Shown here: positions 35,404-46,783 of the stretch, piece after piece
Position numbering within the stretch: the first letter of the stretch is position 1
Layout: each line of letters opens with the position of its first letter
Source of the DNA: Craterostigma plantagineum
Taxonomy: Eukaryota; Streptophyta; Magnoliopsida; Lamiales; Linderniaceae
Length of the DNA stretch: 64,000 nt
Direction: 5' to 3'
NCBI GenBank assembly: GCA_027422505.1
Contig: JAPQWV010000493.1
Location: 372,001-436,000 of the forward strand
Notes under the pieces: generated by a model
Database searches by the model: none
Seen by the model: the letters and a program-made list of their open reading frames with translations, nothing else
Told to the model about the DNA's origin: nothing
Translations under genes and position numbers: made by a program

Positions 35404-36990
35404 ATGATATACTTGCTCCTCATCTTTGGGGCCGTCGCATATTATCTCTCATTCAACCCAGTCAGCAAAGAACAAGATCTCATCAAGATTTCTAGGTCCC
35501 TCAAGTTTCCGTTACCAAAACCCGTAAGTTTCTTCTCCTTCATTTCATTCTTCTGTGTGCTTATTCTTATTACATGTACACATACGTAGAAGACGCCCGT
35601 GGAAAGAGATGAGCTTGAAGAAGCACTATCAGCAGCTTCAACGCCAAACAAGACTGTAATAATAACCGTAGTGAACAAAGCTTACGTAGAAGGCGATAAG
35701 CCCATGCTAAACCTCTTCTTGGATGGATTTTGGATCGGAGAAGGCACAAGGGAGTTGATCGACCACTTGTTAGTCGTAGCCATGGATCGCACTTCTCACG
35801 AGAGGTGCGAGTTCTTGAAGCTCCACTGCTACAAGTTAGAGACCCAGGGAGTAAACTTCGACGGTGAGAAGCTTTACATGTCCGACGATTTCATCAAGAT
35901 GATGTGGAGAAGAACTCAGTTCCTCGGCGACGTTCTCAGGCGCGGTTACGACTTCATTTTCACGGTTAGTTTTAGTCTTTAAAGTGATCATTATATCATA
36001 TGAATGCTACGTTACTTTTTTGGCAATTTTCATTCAGGTCCCTCACATAATTTTCATTTAAAATTCAGTTCATGTCAGCTAGGAAAGATTTAGTTTTAAA
36101 TACTCAATTTCCACGGTACAACTTACTGCTCTGAATAACAATATGTTAGAAATTTTATAACACAAAACGATCATTCGGTACCAATTACGGATCATCCGAC
36201 ACCAGTTCATTTATGCAGTATCACTAGAAATTTTTTTAGTTAGGTCATTGTCTCTAAAATTTTCATAAATCTGATCCTTTAAACGGAAGTATTTTCTGAT
36301 AGGGCTGAATCTTAAATTAAACTTATGGGCTGAATAAAAACTAACCCTTATTTATTTCTTACATAGGTTAGCAAGAGCGTCCTATTTTGACGGTGCTGCG
36401 TCATGTCATATCATTAGACTTGTTTTCACATAATTTTGATAAAGATGTATTTTTTTTTTCTAATTAATTGTCTTAATTTGATTCTTTTTCTATAGGACAC
36501 TGACGTGCTATGGTTAAGAAACCCATTCCCACGCTTGATAAACCAAAACCAATCTCCACGGTTCGATCTACAGATCAGCGTAGACAAGACCCGACTGAAG
36601 CTGATAAATACCGGGTTCTACATGATCCGATCCAACAACAAGACGATCCATCTTTTCGACACGTGGCACTCCAAGAAGGAGAATTCGACTGTGCTTAAAG
36701 AACAAGACGTTTTGAACGATCTGATGAGGATTGGGTTCTTCAAGAAATTGGGAATTAGGGTTAGGTTTTTGAAGACCGTTTACTTCAGTGGGTTCTGTCA
36801 GGACAGCAGAAACGTGTCCGCCGTCGTCACCGTCCACGCCAACTGCTGCCGTCGGATCTCCGCCAAGCTGGCGGATCTGACGGCAGTCGTCCACGATTGG
36901 CGGAGGTATAAGGGATTCACCACCGTCAATGAGACGGCGTCGTTTAGGTGGACGCGCCATAGAGCTTGCTGGTCTTCGTGGCTACATTGA
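35404..36990 (+). CDS. GT77-like nucleotide-sugar glycosyltransferase
   Basis: Three exons, 35404-35523, 35590-35964 and 36496-36990, give 329 aa. The N-terminus has a short signal-anchor (IYLLLIFGAVAYYLSF), typical of a type II Golgi protein. The catalytic domain begins KTVIITVVNKAY and carries the metal-binding DTD of DTDVLWLRNP at about residue 166, preceded by RRGYDFIFT. NTGFYMIRSNNKT, EQDVLND and HANCC follow, as in plant At4g15970/At1g28695-type proteins. Family relatives transfer arabinose or xylose in cell-wall glycans; the acceptor here is unknown. An in-frame TAG directly upstream fixes the start. The 531-base second intron contains the dispersed repeat also seen at the window start. 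Confidence 0.88.
36060..36330. repeat. Dispersed AT-rich repeat in the glycosyltransferase intron
   Basis: Diverged copy of the repeat at about 91-330; shared ordered blocks are TTAGTTTTAA, CTCTGAATAA, AACACAAAACGAT, CAGTTCAT and TCCTTTAAAC. No terminal repeats or target duplication could be defined. Confidence 0.45.
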
Positions 36991-37107
36991 CTGGAATTAT
37001 CGTACTGAAATTTGAATATATGAAGCCATCTGTATAAATAAATGCTAGTATTATATAGTGTAATTTTGGTGTACTTTGATATGAATTTTAGACAAGAATT
37101 CGATTGA

Positions 37108-37145
37108 GGCCCAAATAAGGATGGGCCAATTTAGTAAGTGGCCCA
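37108..37145 (+). promoter_or_regulatory. Site II cluster upstream of the PABPN gene
   Basis: GGCCCA at 37108-37113, TGGGCC at 37122-37127 and GGCCCA at 37140-37145, about 130-165 bases before the ATG at 37274. Confidence 0.5.
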
Positions 37146-37273
37146 AACAAAATAACAAAGAAAACCTATAATAATTAGTATCAGGCACCTTAGTTGTACA
37201 ACTGTACTCGTCATCGGCTCATAAACGCAGAAATTAGCTGTAACGGATTGTTGGCGCCATCTGAAGCGGGGAC

Positions 37274-38703
37274 ATGGAAAGAGACGGGGGGGATCACGAG
37301 CAAGAAGACGAAGTCTATGGTGAAGAATTACCTGAAGAAGCTTACATGGAATCGGATTTCGATCCATCGGCGGACGCCGAGGATGAATCCAAAGCTAAGG
37401 TAAAATTGTTGCTGTTGGTCAGCTTTGGCGTGTGGATGTGCCTTGTTTAGATAATTACGCTGTTTAGTAAGTGGCTGATGTTTTGATTTAGGAGTTGGCG
37501 GGTATGAAGCAGAGGCTGCAGGAGATTGAGGAAGAAGCGGGCGCGCTACGTGAGATGCAAGCCAAGGTGGAGAAAGAGATGGGCGGGAGGCAAGGTTTTG
37601 AAGCAACTTTGTTCTTTTCCTGCACTTTTCTGGTTTATATTTGCGCATTGATTGTTTGTTCTTGTTTTGTTTTGTTTTGTTTCCTCAACGGGCTTAATGT
37701 GGTGACAATTCAATTCACTTGAGATCTATGCGTATGAGTGTTATAACAATCACGAAATGTTAAAAGTGGAAAACAGTATGTTGCGGTTGCCTAAACCGTG
37801 AAATGTTGATTCAATATTTACTTCTGCATTTGTGTCTATCAGAGGATTCTGCTGGTTCCTCCGCCACCGAAGCCGAGAAGGAGGAGATCGATTCTCGGTC
37901 AATCTATGTTGGAAATGTGAGTTTCTTGTTCCTCTGCGTATAAAAATTTGAGAATCTTAACATTCAATCAGTCCCTTCCCAACTATCTTGTGAAAGCATC
38001 TGAGATCTATACTCATAGGTCTATTAAGCGAGGGTCCTAAACTAACATCACTTTGTTGAATTGAAAGGATTATCTCATATGTCTGTTGATAGTGACTCTG
38101 TTCCTGCAATTAAATCTCAGTCACTGAATATAGAAAATGGTTTGTACAGGTGGATTATTCTTGCACGCCTGAGGAGATTCAGCAGCATTTTCAATCTTGC
38201 GGTGCTGTTAACAGAGTAACCATCTTGACCGACAAGTTTTGCCAGCCAAAAGGTTTCGCCTATGTAGAGTTTGTCGAAGTCGAAGCAGTTCAGAATGCTC
38301 TCATACTCAATGAATCAGAGCTGCATGGACGGAAGCTGAAGGTTGTTTTTCTTTCCACATCCACATCTGTTCTTGCATTGCAGTGTAGTAATCAGCAGTT
38401 ACCATTTCTGTCCTTAAATCGTTTGTTTTTGGCAATTTCTCAAGGTTGCTGCTAAGAGGACTAATGTTCCTGGGATGAAGCAGTATCGAGGACGACGCCC
38501 AAATCCATATTTTGGATCGAGAAGGCCTTTCATGGCTGGGCCCCCAATCTTCCCTCCATATGCTTATGGGTGAGCACCCAACTATTGTCTGAAAATAATC
38601 TTGATTTTAAAGACGATAATTGAACTCAATTGGGCATTCATTACTTCTAACGTTTAGGAGGGTTCCAAGGTTTAGGCGTCCGACTCGCTACAGGCCCTAT
38701 TGA
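37274..38703 (+). CDS. PABN: Nuclear polyadenylate-binding protein (PABPN/PAB2 type)
   Basis: Six exons close in frame: 37274-37399, 37492-37594, 37843-37916, 38150-38341, 38445-38569, 38658-38703; 221 aa, as in Arabidopsis PABN1-3. An acidic N-terminus is followed by a coiled coil ([20 protein letters not shown]) known to stimulate poly(A) polymerase. One RRM spans about 95-170, with RNP2 SIYVGNVDY and RNP1 KGFAYVEF. An Arg-rich tail ([17 protein letters not shown]; ends RRPTRYRPY) is the usual methylation and nuclear-import segment. It binds growing poly(A) tails in the nucleus and sets their length. Confidence 0.95.
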
Positions 38704-39472
38704 TCTGCAGAGCGCCATGATTATGATCTTGATATTTGTAGCAGCCTATGCTTCTAACGTTGTTACTGTTCAGAAAAAAGGCATGTCTTGGATTCTTTGA
38801 GGTATTTGTGCTGTACATTTAAAACGTTTAACATAGTCTAGACTCTGCATGGCCTTTTATTTGAATGCAATGCAAGAAATCACAAGGTGCTAATATCTTG
38901 GGCTTGTGGTGTCTTCTTTCTTTTTTGACATTTCATTGAAGGAAATTAAATTACAAAAGTGGGGCTCGTCTGGTCTTCCTTGAACTCGTCTTCTTCATGT
39001 ATTGTATGGGTCACTATTGTCTTGGAATATATTTCACATTCAAGAGACGATCCCTGTCTATTTTTCTCGTAGGCTTTTTAATCAGGGTTTTAGGCTTCAC
39101 TATCAAAGGATTACAACGCGGTTTTTCAGCACGCTTAGAGTTAATGACGGTCATTATCGTTGAATTTGAAGCAAACACTAACACAAAGCACATCTTGAGC
39201 CACAATAATAAGAGATAACAATTAAATATTGTTCGATGGACCATGTCATGATAATCACTTAAAATTTTGTGTGCTAAAAGATGGGGATTTTAGCATAATA
39301 GGGTATAGGCATTTAGGCGGTGGTGCAAAGCAAATCATGTCTTGACAAGCCGCCATTTCTTCACTGATATCGAACTCCACTTAAACCTCTCTCCACTAAA
39401 TATATATTATATAGTGTGCATGCCTTGCCAGTACAATCCACCCTAACATCAACCTGTCAAAAGACAAAGCAA
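38704..39472. other. 3' end of PABPN and promoter of the glycine-rich gene
   Basis: No gene recognised. A TATATATTATATAG stretch at about 39400-39413 lies 60-73 bases before the ATG at 39473 and is a good TATA box for the glycine-rich gene. Confidence 0.4.
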
Positions 39473-39868
39473 ATGAAGAATCCTAGAATTTTCCTTTTCA
39501 CCATCTTCTTGATGCTCTTTATCTCCATCGCTGGTTCTTCAGCTTCAAGGGCTAAAGTTGACGGCAAAGAAAATGCAGAGCGGTCATCACAAATGGTTGG
39601 TGAGACACCCAACGGAGGCAGCGGGTCGGGTCATGGCCCGAACTGGGACTACAATTGGGCATGGGGTTCGAGTCCATCATCAGGATGGGGTTACGGGTCG
39701 GGCTCTGGAAGGTCTTCTAACGGGCATGGGAGGGGTTGGGGCTTTGGCTTTGGGTCCGGGTCAGGAAACGGGCACGGATATGGGTATGGGTTTGGATATG
39801 GAGGAGGAAGCCCTGGGAAGGCTGAAGAGGATAAGAACAAAGCTGGTAAGGAAAACAAGCACGCTTGA
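39473..39868 (+). CDS. Secreted glycine-rich protein
   Basis: Intronless, 131 aa. Begins MKNPRIFLFTIFLMLFISIA, a clear signal peptide cleaved near SSAS. The mature protein is rich in Gly, Ser, Trp and aromatic residues: repeats of the form G-S-G, GWGYGSG, GWGFGFGSG and GYGYGFGYGGG. The tail is charged (AEEDKNKAGKENKHA). This composition fits cell-wall glycine-rich proteins, structural or defence related. Start at 39473 was chosen over the in-frame Met at 39416 because only it puts the signal peptide at the N-terminus. Confidence 0.8.
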   Translation: MKNPRIFLFTIFLMLFISIAGSSASRAKVDGKENAERSSQMVGETPNGGSGSGHGPNWDYNWAWGSSPSSGWGYGSGSGRSSNGHGRGWGFGFGSGSGNGHGYGYGFGYGGGSPGKAEEDKNKAGKENKHA

Positions 39869-40138
39869 GTTGCAGGAGAATGGATTGATGATCTCAGGCA
39901 AGTTTGCTGCTGATTTCTCGTGATTATTATCAGTACGTGCAGTAAAAAATGCACTTACAGTACACTCGTATATGTATGCATATCTTGTATAATAAATATA
40001 TGTCTATACAGAAACTTTATTATGTCCACATAGTTGGGAATTTGAATACACAATCCGAGTACACAGACGCCATGATGTATTAACAGCGATTAACAACTAC
40101 ATAGAACTGGTATAAGCACAACAGCGATTCCATTCAGT

Positions 40139-41132
40139 TCAACCGTAGCACCGAATGGGATCATTGCAGCCTTTCTCTGTGGATTGCTTGAACCCAAATC
40201 GACCTCCTTTGGCTAGGTACTGCTGATGATACGATTCAGCTCTGTAGAATTTCTTCGCCGGGAGAATCTCAGTGACGATCGTTCTGTTCAAAACCTTCTG
40301 TTGCCTTTCCTTGGACTCTATAGCAGCTTTCTCTTGTTCAGGTGTGTAGAAGTAAATCCCCGAACGATACTGAGTTCCCACGTCATTACCCTAAAGACGA
40401 AACATGTAAGAAGACAAAGATGCACATCAAATATACACCTTCCTGAGAAATCTACCAGCTAGTCATAATGATCGATCCCAAAAAACCAGCGTTGTACTAA
40501 AGAAATGGCCAGATGAGATTGAGCTCAATGGTCACAGCAAACAGTAAAGCAGAACTTTATCACCTGCCTGCCCAGTAAAACCCAAAAAATCCTCTACCTT
40601 CAATTTCGAACCAAAAGAAAAAAGATGCCCTTTTTACCTGGCGATTGGGCGTAGTAGGATCATGCCTGGCCCAAAACAAATCAAGCAGGGAATCGTAACT
40701 ACACTCCTTGGGATCATACGTAACCCTAACCACCTCGTTGTGATTGGTCTTCCCCGAGCACACATCTTCGTAGCTAGGTTTGTCCAGATACCCCTGGCTG
40801 TACCCTACCTCCGTCTTCGTGACACCTGGCACCCTCTGATACGCCAATTCGACGCCCCAGAAACAACCCGCCCCGAATTGAGCGAACTGCTGGCCCGGCG
40901 CCGGTACGTCGTCGTCCGGCCCCTGAGCTACGGACGAAGAATCGACGGAAGGCTCCATGCGCGAGCGCGCGCCGAATCCGAGCTTGTTGAGGAAGGCGTT
41001 CATCGTTAGCGATGAGAAGGGCCTGCGATTGGCGGCGGTGCGAAGGGGATTATTGGGTTTGAGTAAGGGAATTCTGGCCGATGCAAAGGGAATCGATGGA
41101 ACAATGGCGGTGGACGTCGTTCTGAGTAGCAT
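40139..41132 (-). CDS. MSRA: Peptide methionine sulfoxide reductase A, plastid type
   Basis: Two exons, 40638-41132 and 40139-40390, give 248 aa. The first 60 residues are rich in Ser, Arg and Pro with few acids, as in a plastid transit peptide. Catalytic Cys is in the GCFWG motif (about residues 89-93). [16 protein letters not shown] and [20 protein letters not shown] are standard MsrA motifs. The C-terminal CNDPIRCYG carries the recycling cysteines. It reduces the S-form of methionine sulfoxide in oxidised proteins. It resembles Arabidopsis PMSR4. Confidence 0.93.
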
Positions 41133-41210
41133 TATTTCTGGCTTCGGCTGAGCCCTTTCCCAGTTGCGATACGGTGGAATATACGTCCGATTTTATTTAT
41201 TTCTCGATTA

Positions 41211-41346
41211 TTTTCCAATACTTTCCTATGTGTTGTGGTAAATAATTAGCTATATTTTAGAAAAAGAAAAAAATCTCATTTTCCAGTACTTTCCTATATG
41301 TTGTGGTAAATAATTAGCTATGTTTTAGAAAAAGAAAAAAATCTTT
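41211..41346. repeat. 68-bp tandem duplication upstream of MSRA
   Basis: Two head-to-tail copies, 41211-41278 and 41279-41346, with a few base changes. They lie 79-214 bases before the MSRA start, so they are probably in its promoter. Confidence 0.85.
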
Positions 41347-41848
41347 TTCTTGAGAAACTTCAGTTCACAATCATATGAATCATATTTACTGTGTTGCGTG
41401 GGATGGGTTTCATTTCGTGTATGCTTTGGTTGGTATTCATTCAACGTGGAACTTCGATCACCAGTCAATTTCGAGGATCAATTTTTAATACATAAAGCTT
41501 CGATTTTTATTTACTCATAGTATAACAAAAATCTCCCATTTTTGTTGCTTATCGAATTATGAATAAAACCTTTCGAAAGGGAAGGAAACAACACTTGTTA
41601 AGACCATTGTCCTCCATTACTTTTTATAGACAGAACTACGTCCCATTATCAAGAACCATAACCATCTTCAGACATTTTTCTGACTCAGTCCGAGGAAACA
41701 TAAACAAGCCCTCAACTTCGCATCATCACACATTGTACTCAAATACATAAATAGAAGCTGCACTTAAGACTTTGCAATCTTTTCTTTTCCCCATAAAGAA
41801 GCTGCACTTAAGAAAAACAGAATAAAAGAAATTTCAAGAACACTATAA

Positions 41849-42409
41849 ATGTATAGATCTTCTAGCACCAATCGCTTCGCCGCCGACCGTTACTACGATG
41901 ACCATTACAGCTACTATTCATCCTCTTCGCCTTCTTCGAAAATCTCGACGGCACTGAGGGCTTTGTCCTTAGAAACTAACAGCGCCGAATTGCCAGTTTA
42001 CGAACCCAATATGTCTGAATCTTCCAAGAAAGAAAAAGCTCGAACGAAGTTCGCAGAGAACGCAGTGCACCTCATTCCTTTGGTTCTCATGACATGCGCA
42101 TTTATTCTTTGGATGTTCTCAAACCCAAGTACTAATAAGAAGTCCTTCTAACGTTGTTGTAGATTTGCATTGCATGCTGATTCAAATCATTTTTCGAGGG
42201 TCTCTTTCTCTTATGAATTTTCTCATGCAGATATTGATGTGAGGGGCAATTCTTCGATAGTAGCAGCAGCAAACGTTAATGGAGGGACTTCCATTGAAGG
42301 AGGAGGAGAAGTCGACACTGATGGCACTGGACATTTATTACCTTTGGACTTGGGAGATCTTAATCAGAAAAAGATAGGTGATGATGCCAAGAACTCATTT
42401 AATGTCTGA
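41849..42409 (+). CDS. Small plant membrane protein, function unknown
   Basis: Two exons, 41849-42128 and 42231-42409, give 152 aa. The N-terminus is rich in Ser and Tyr, then comes ALRALSLE, and a transmembrane helix lies at about residues 72-91 (AVHLIPLVLMTCAFILWMFS). The C-terminal part is polar, rich in Gly and Asp. The splice phase closes (CCCAA|GTACTA to CATGCAG|ATATTG). I recognise no domain; it looks like a single-pass protein conserved only in plants. Confidence 0.65.
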
Positions 42410-42430
42410 GTCTGATGATCAAAGAGTTAT

Positions 42431-42432
<2 letters not shown>

Positions 42433-42480
<48 letters not shown>
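42433..42480. repeat. (AT)n microsatellite
   Basis: An uninterrupted run of about 23 AT units just after the small membrane protein gene. Confidence 0.95.
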
Positions 42481-42484
<4 letters not shown>

Positions 42485-43052
42485 ACAAAGCTTAACGAGT
42501 GTATGAATATACTCTTGGTAGATTGTTAATAAAATGACTGCTTGTTTTATGTCTTAATACAAGTAGCCCTATGGTGGTATAAAAGTTAGACTTCAATTTC
42601 AGTTCAATAAAACCAGGGTCATGCAACTGACATGATAAATTCATATAGTTGATGGTCCATAATTTAATATGATAGCATGAAATATTCAAACTCAAGATCT
42701 TGATCATTTATACATACAGTAATTATCGTGCGAAGTAAGTCTAAAATCGAAAACATCATAATTTTTTAATTGAGTTAACTGGTGAATACAATCTCCTGAT
42801 AAATACTTGTGATATCTCTTATAATTGGACTACGTAGAAACTAATGATGGTATTGTACTTGCGTGATTATATAATAAACGTGAAACTAAAATGAATGACG
42901 ACATTAACAAACAAATAGTCGGCGCAAAACGGCAATTCTTGCATTTCTCTACGTATATATAAAAAAATTTCGTTTCGTTGAAGTTCCAATAGCAAACGGA
43001 ATCGCTCGATTTCTGGTCAACCTGTCAACGCATCCATCATCAGCATCTAACA
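42481..43052. other. Intergenic region before the RABD2 gene
   Basis: AT-rich, no gene recognised. The last 100 bases are the probable leader of the Rab gene. Confidence 0.35.
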
Positions 43053-44720
<1,668 letters not shown>

Positions 44721-44986
44721 CTTTCTTCTTGCCTTGTGATTGAAGACTCATCTCTTGTTCTTCGCAGCTTATATTCTTTCATAAGTGTTGTTCATTGCCA
44801 TCTTTGGTAGTTTGTACAAATTACTTCTACTGAACTGACTATAATGTGTTACATGGTTTGAATGATGCATATGGTGATGACTCTTTGATGTAATAATTTG
44901 TGATGCTTATTTTATTTTTATCCACTTTTGGTGTGGGGACAATAGTACTTTTTTATATGTAGGAAAGAACCCATTCATTAATTAAT

Positions 44987-45715
44987 TCAAGCCACCACTA
45001 ATTCTCCACCGTTAGGTGGCAGTGACGTCATCACCACGCACCCAAGTTGGCAATTTGCTCGGCCGCTCTCAACTTCAACCGCCGCCGCCGCTTGGTCAGC
45101 CGCTCTGCCCTTCTTCGGCTCGGCGTTTCCGACGGTCTCCGACGACCGCCTCTTGCCGGTTACCCTGACCGGCTCAGGCTCGTTCGACCCTATCCTGTGA
45201 GGGAAATTCAACAAGGCCTTTGACCCACGCATCCTATACGCCGCTCGATCGTAAGCCAGGGCTGCTTCCTCCGCCGTTTCGTAGGTCCCCAGCCAAACCC
45301 TAGCGCCGTTCTTGGCCGGGTCTCGAATCTCCGCCGCGAATTTTCCCCACGGCCGCTGGCGGACGCCTCTGAAGTGCCTGCCCCTGGGCTTCGTCGGCGA
45401 CGGAGATGGGAAGAAGTATTGGTCGTTTCTTGAGTAGTTAGGTAACTCCGACGACGCAGTGGTGCTTGGTTCGGGCTCGGCCCGGTCGGAGCTGAGTGGT
45501 TCGGGCTTGATGCAGTAGGTTTCCTCCGGCGAGTTCCGGCGGACGGAGATGGGCTCAAGCTTGACGGAGTTAAAGGGCGTCCATCCGTCGTTAACGGCGT
45601 CGTTTAGGAGACCGTAGATGACCATGTCCTCGGAATCGTTGACCTTTAACGGCAGGTCTCCCCATGTTTCCGTCAAGCAATGAATCAACTCGTTATAATA
45701 AGATGGCTGATACAT
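44987..45715 (-). CDS. ERF: ERF transcription factor, group IX (ERF1/ERF2-like)
   Basis: Intronless, 242 aa. One AP2/ERF domain at about 115-172 ([19 protein letters not shown] onward, ending ALLNFPHRI), with the Ala and Asp that mark the ERF subfamily and GCC-box binding. The N-terminus ([20 protein letters not shown]) and the acidic EP-rich middle fit the group IXa activators. A basic KRR lies after the domain. Group IX ERFs act in ethylene, jasmonate and wound defence. It points away from the second ERF gene at 56799. Confidence 0.93.
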   Translation of the reverse strand: MYQPSYYNELIHCLTETWGDLPLKVNDSEDMVIYGLLNDAVNDGWTPFNSVKLEPISVRRNSPEETYCIKPEPLSSDRAEPEPSTTASSELPNYSRNDQYFFPSPSPTKPRGRHFRGVRQRPWGKFAAEIRDPAKNGARVWLGTYETAEEAALAYDRAAYRMRGSKALLNFPHRIGSNEPEPVRVTGKRRSSETVGNAEPKKGRAADQAAAAVEVESGRANCQLGCVVMTSLPPNGGELVVA

Positions 45716-46482
45716 GAAGTGAAGATTAATCTCTACCTTCTTTTTCTGCTGAAATATATGTAATTGCTTTTAAAAAAAAGGAAATTATTTTTGTCTTTGG
45801 AATGATTTCTTGATGTATGAAGCTTCCTAGTGTGGAGTTGGTGAATTCTATTACAATGGAAGAGATGGGCGTATATATATATACAGAGAAGAGTGGTGAC
45901 TGTAAGCAGATGCATTGCACTTGTCAGGATAGAGTCGTTGTTTGATTGTGGAATTTCTTTTAATTTTTATTTCCAAAGGCGACTTTGGTCTTCCGTGAAG
46001 TTTCTTGATAGTTTTGCAAGTGGAGATTTAACTTTTTGTGTATGGAAACGTGATGGTTACTGTTTAATATAATATAGAAAATTTTTACTCTTTTTTAATT
46101 AATTTTCTGGTATAATGGTTGTTGGTATCATGTTGGTGTTGTCGAATGTCGATGCCATTTCTTTGCAATTGGGATTTTATTATTTATTTTCTTTCTTTTG
46201 GGTTGCCTACTTGTGAGAATCGATAAGTTGGATAAATAATTATTTTTTTGGATATCAATCTTTTTACCTTTTCTTCTCTCCCTAACTTCATGTAATAAAA
46301 GGTTCATAATGAGACTATACATAGATTAGACTTTAGGATTATCCGTTATACTGTGTTAGAAAACTATAGTGAATTAATATTATAAGAATCTGATTAAACA
46401 TATACCTACGAACTACGATTAATAGATATAGAGAACATGTCGAAGGCTGTATAGATTTGTTGTAGACGTATTATGGGTCATC
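45716..46482. promoter_or_regulatory. Upstream region of the group IXa ERF gene
   Basis: Promoter and leader of the minus-strand ERF gene. A TATATATATA stretch lies near 45871-45881. Ends at the left copy of the 19-bp direct repeat that borders the retroposed block. Confidence 0.4.
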
Positions 46483-46501
46483 ATATATACCTTGCTTGAT
46501 T

Positions 46502-46783
46502 TTGGTAGCCTCGTGGATTCTTGTGTGTGAAATATTTGACGTATGGGGCATTGATTTTATGGGTCCGTTTCCTACCTCTTTCAAGAATCGATATATCCTA
46601 GTTGCGGTTGATTATGTTTCAAAATGGGTAGAAGCACAAGCGCTACCTACTAATGATGCTAGGGTAGTCGTTAAATTTTTGAAAACATTATTTTCTCGAT
46701 TTGGCTCACCTCGTTGCATAATTAGTGATAAAGGTACGCATTTCTGTAACACTCATTTTGAAAAACAAAAAGAGGACACTCAT
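46502..46783 (+). pseudogene. Gypsy integrase fragment
   Basis: Frame with [30 protein letters not shown] and [17 protein letters not shown], the first two Asp regions of a Ty3/Gypsy integrase core. It stops at about 46770, where the sequence passes into the repeated Gypsy 3' internal segment; the catalytic Glu region and the rest of pol are absent. Remnant of the element left of LTR A. Confidence 0.85.

Noticed and set aside
40957..41151. Plus-strand frames over the MSRA transit peptide
   Set aside because: Shadow of the minus-strand MSRA exon.
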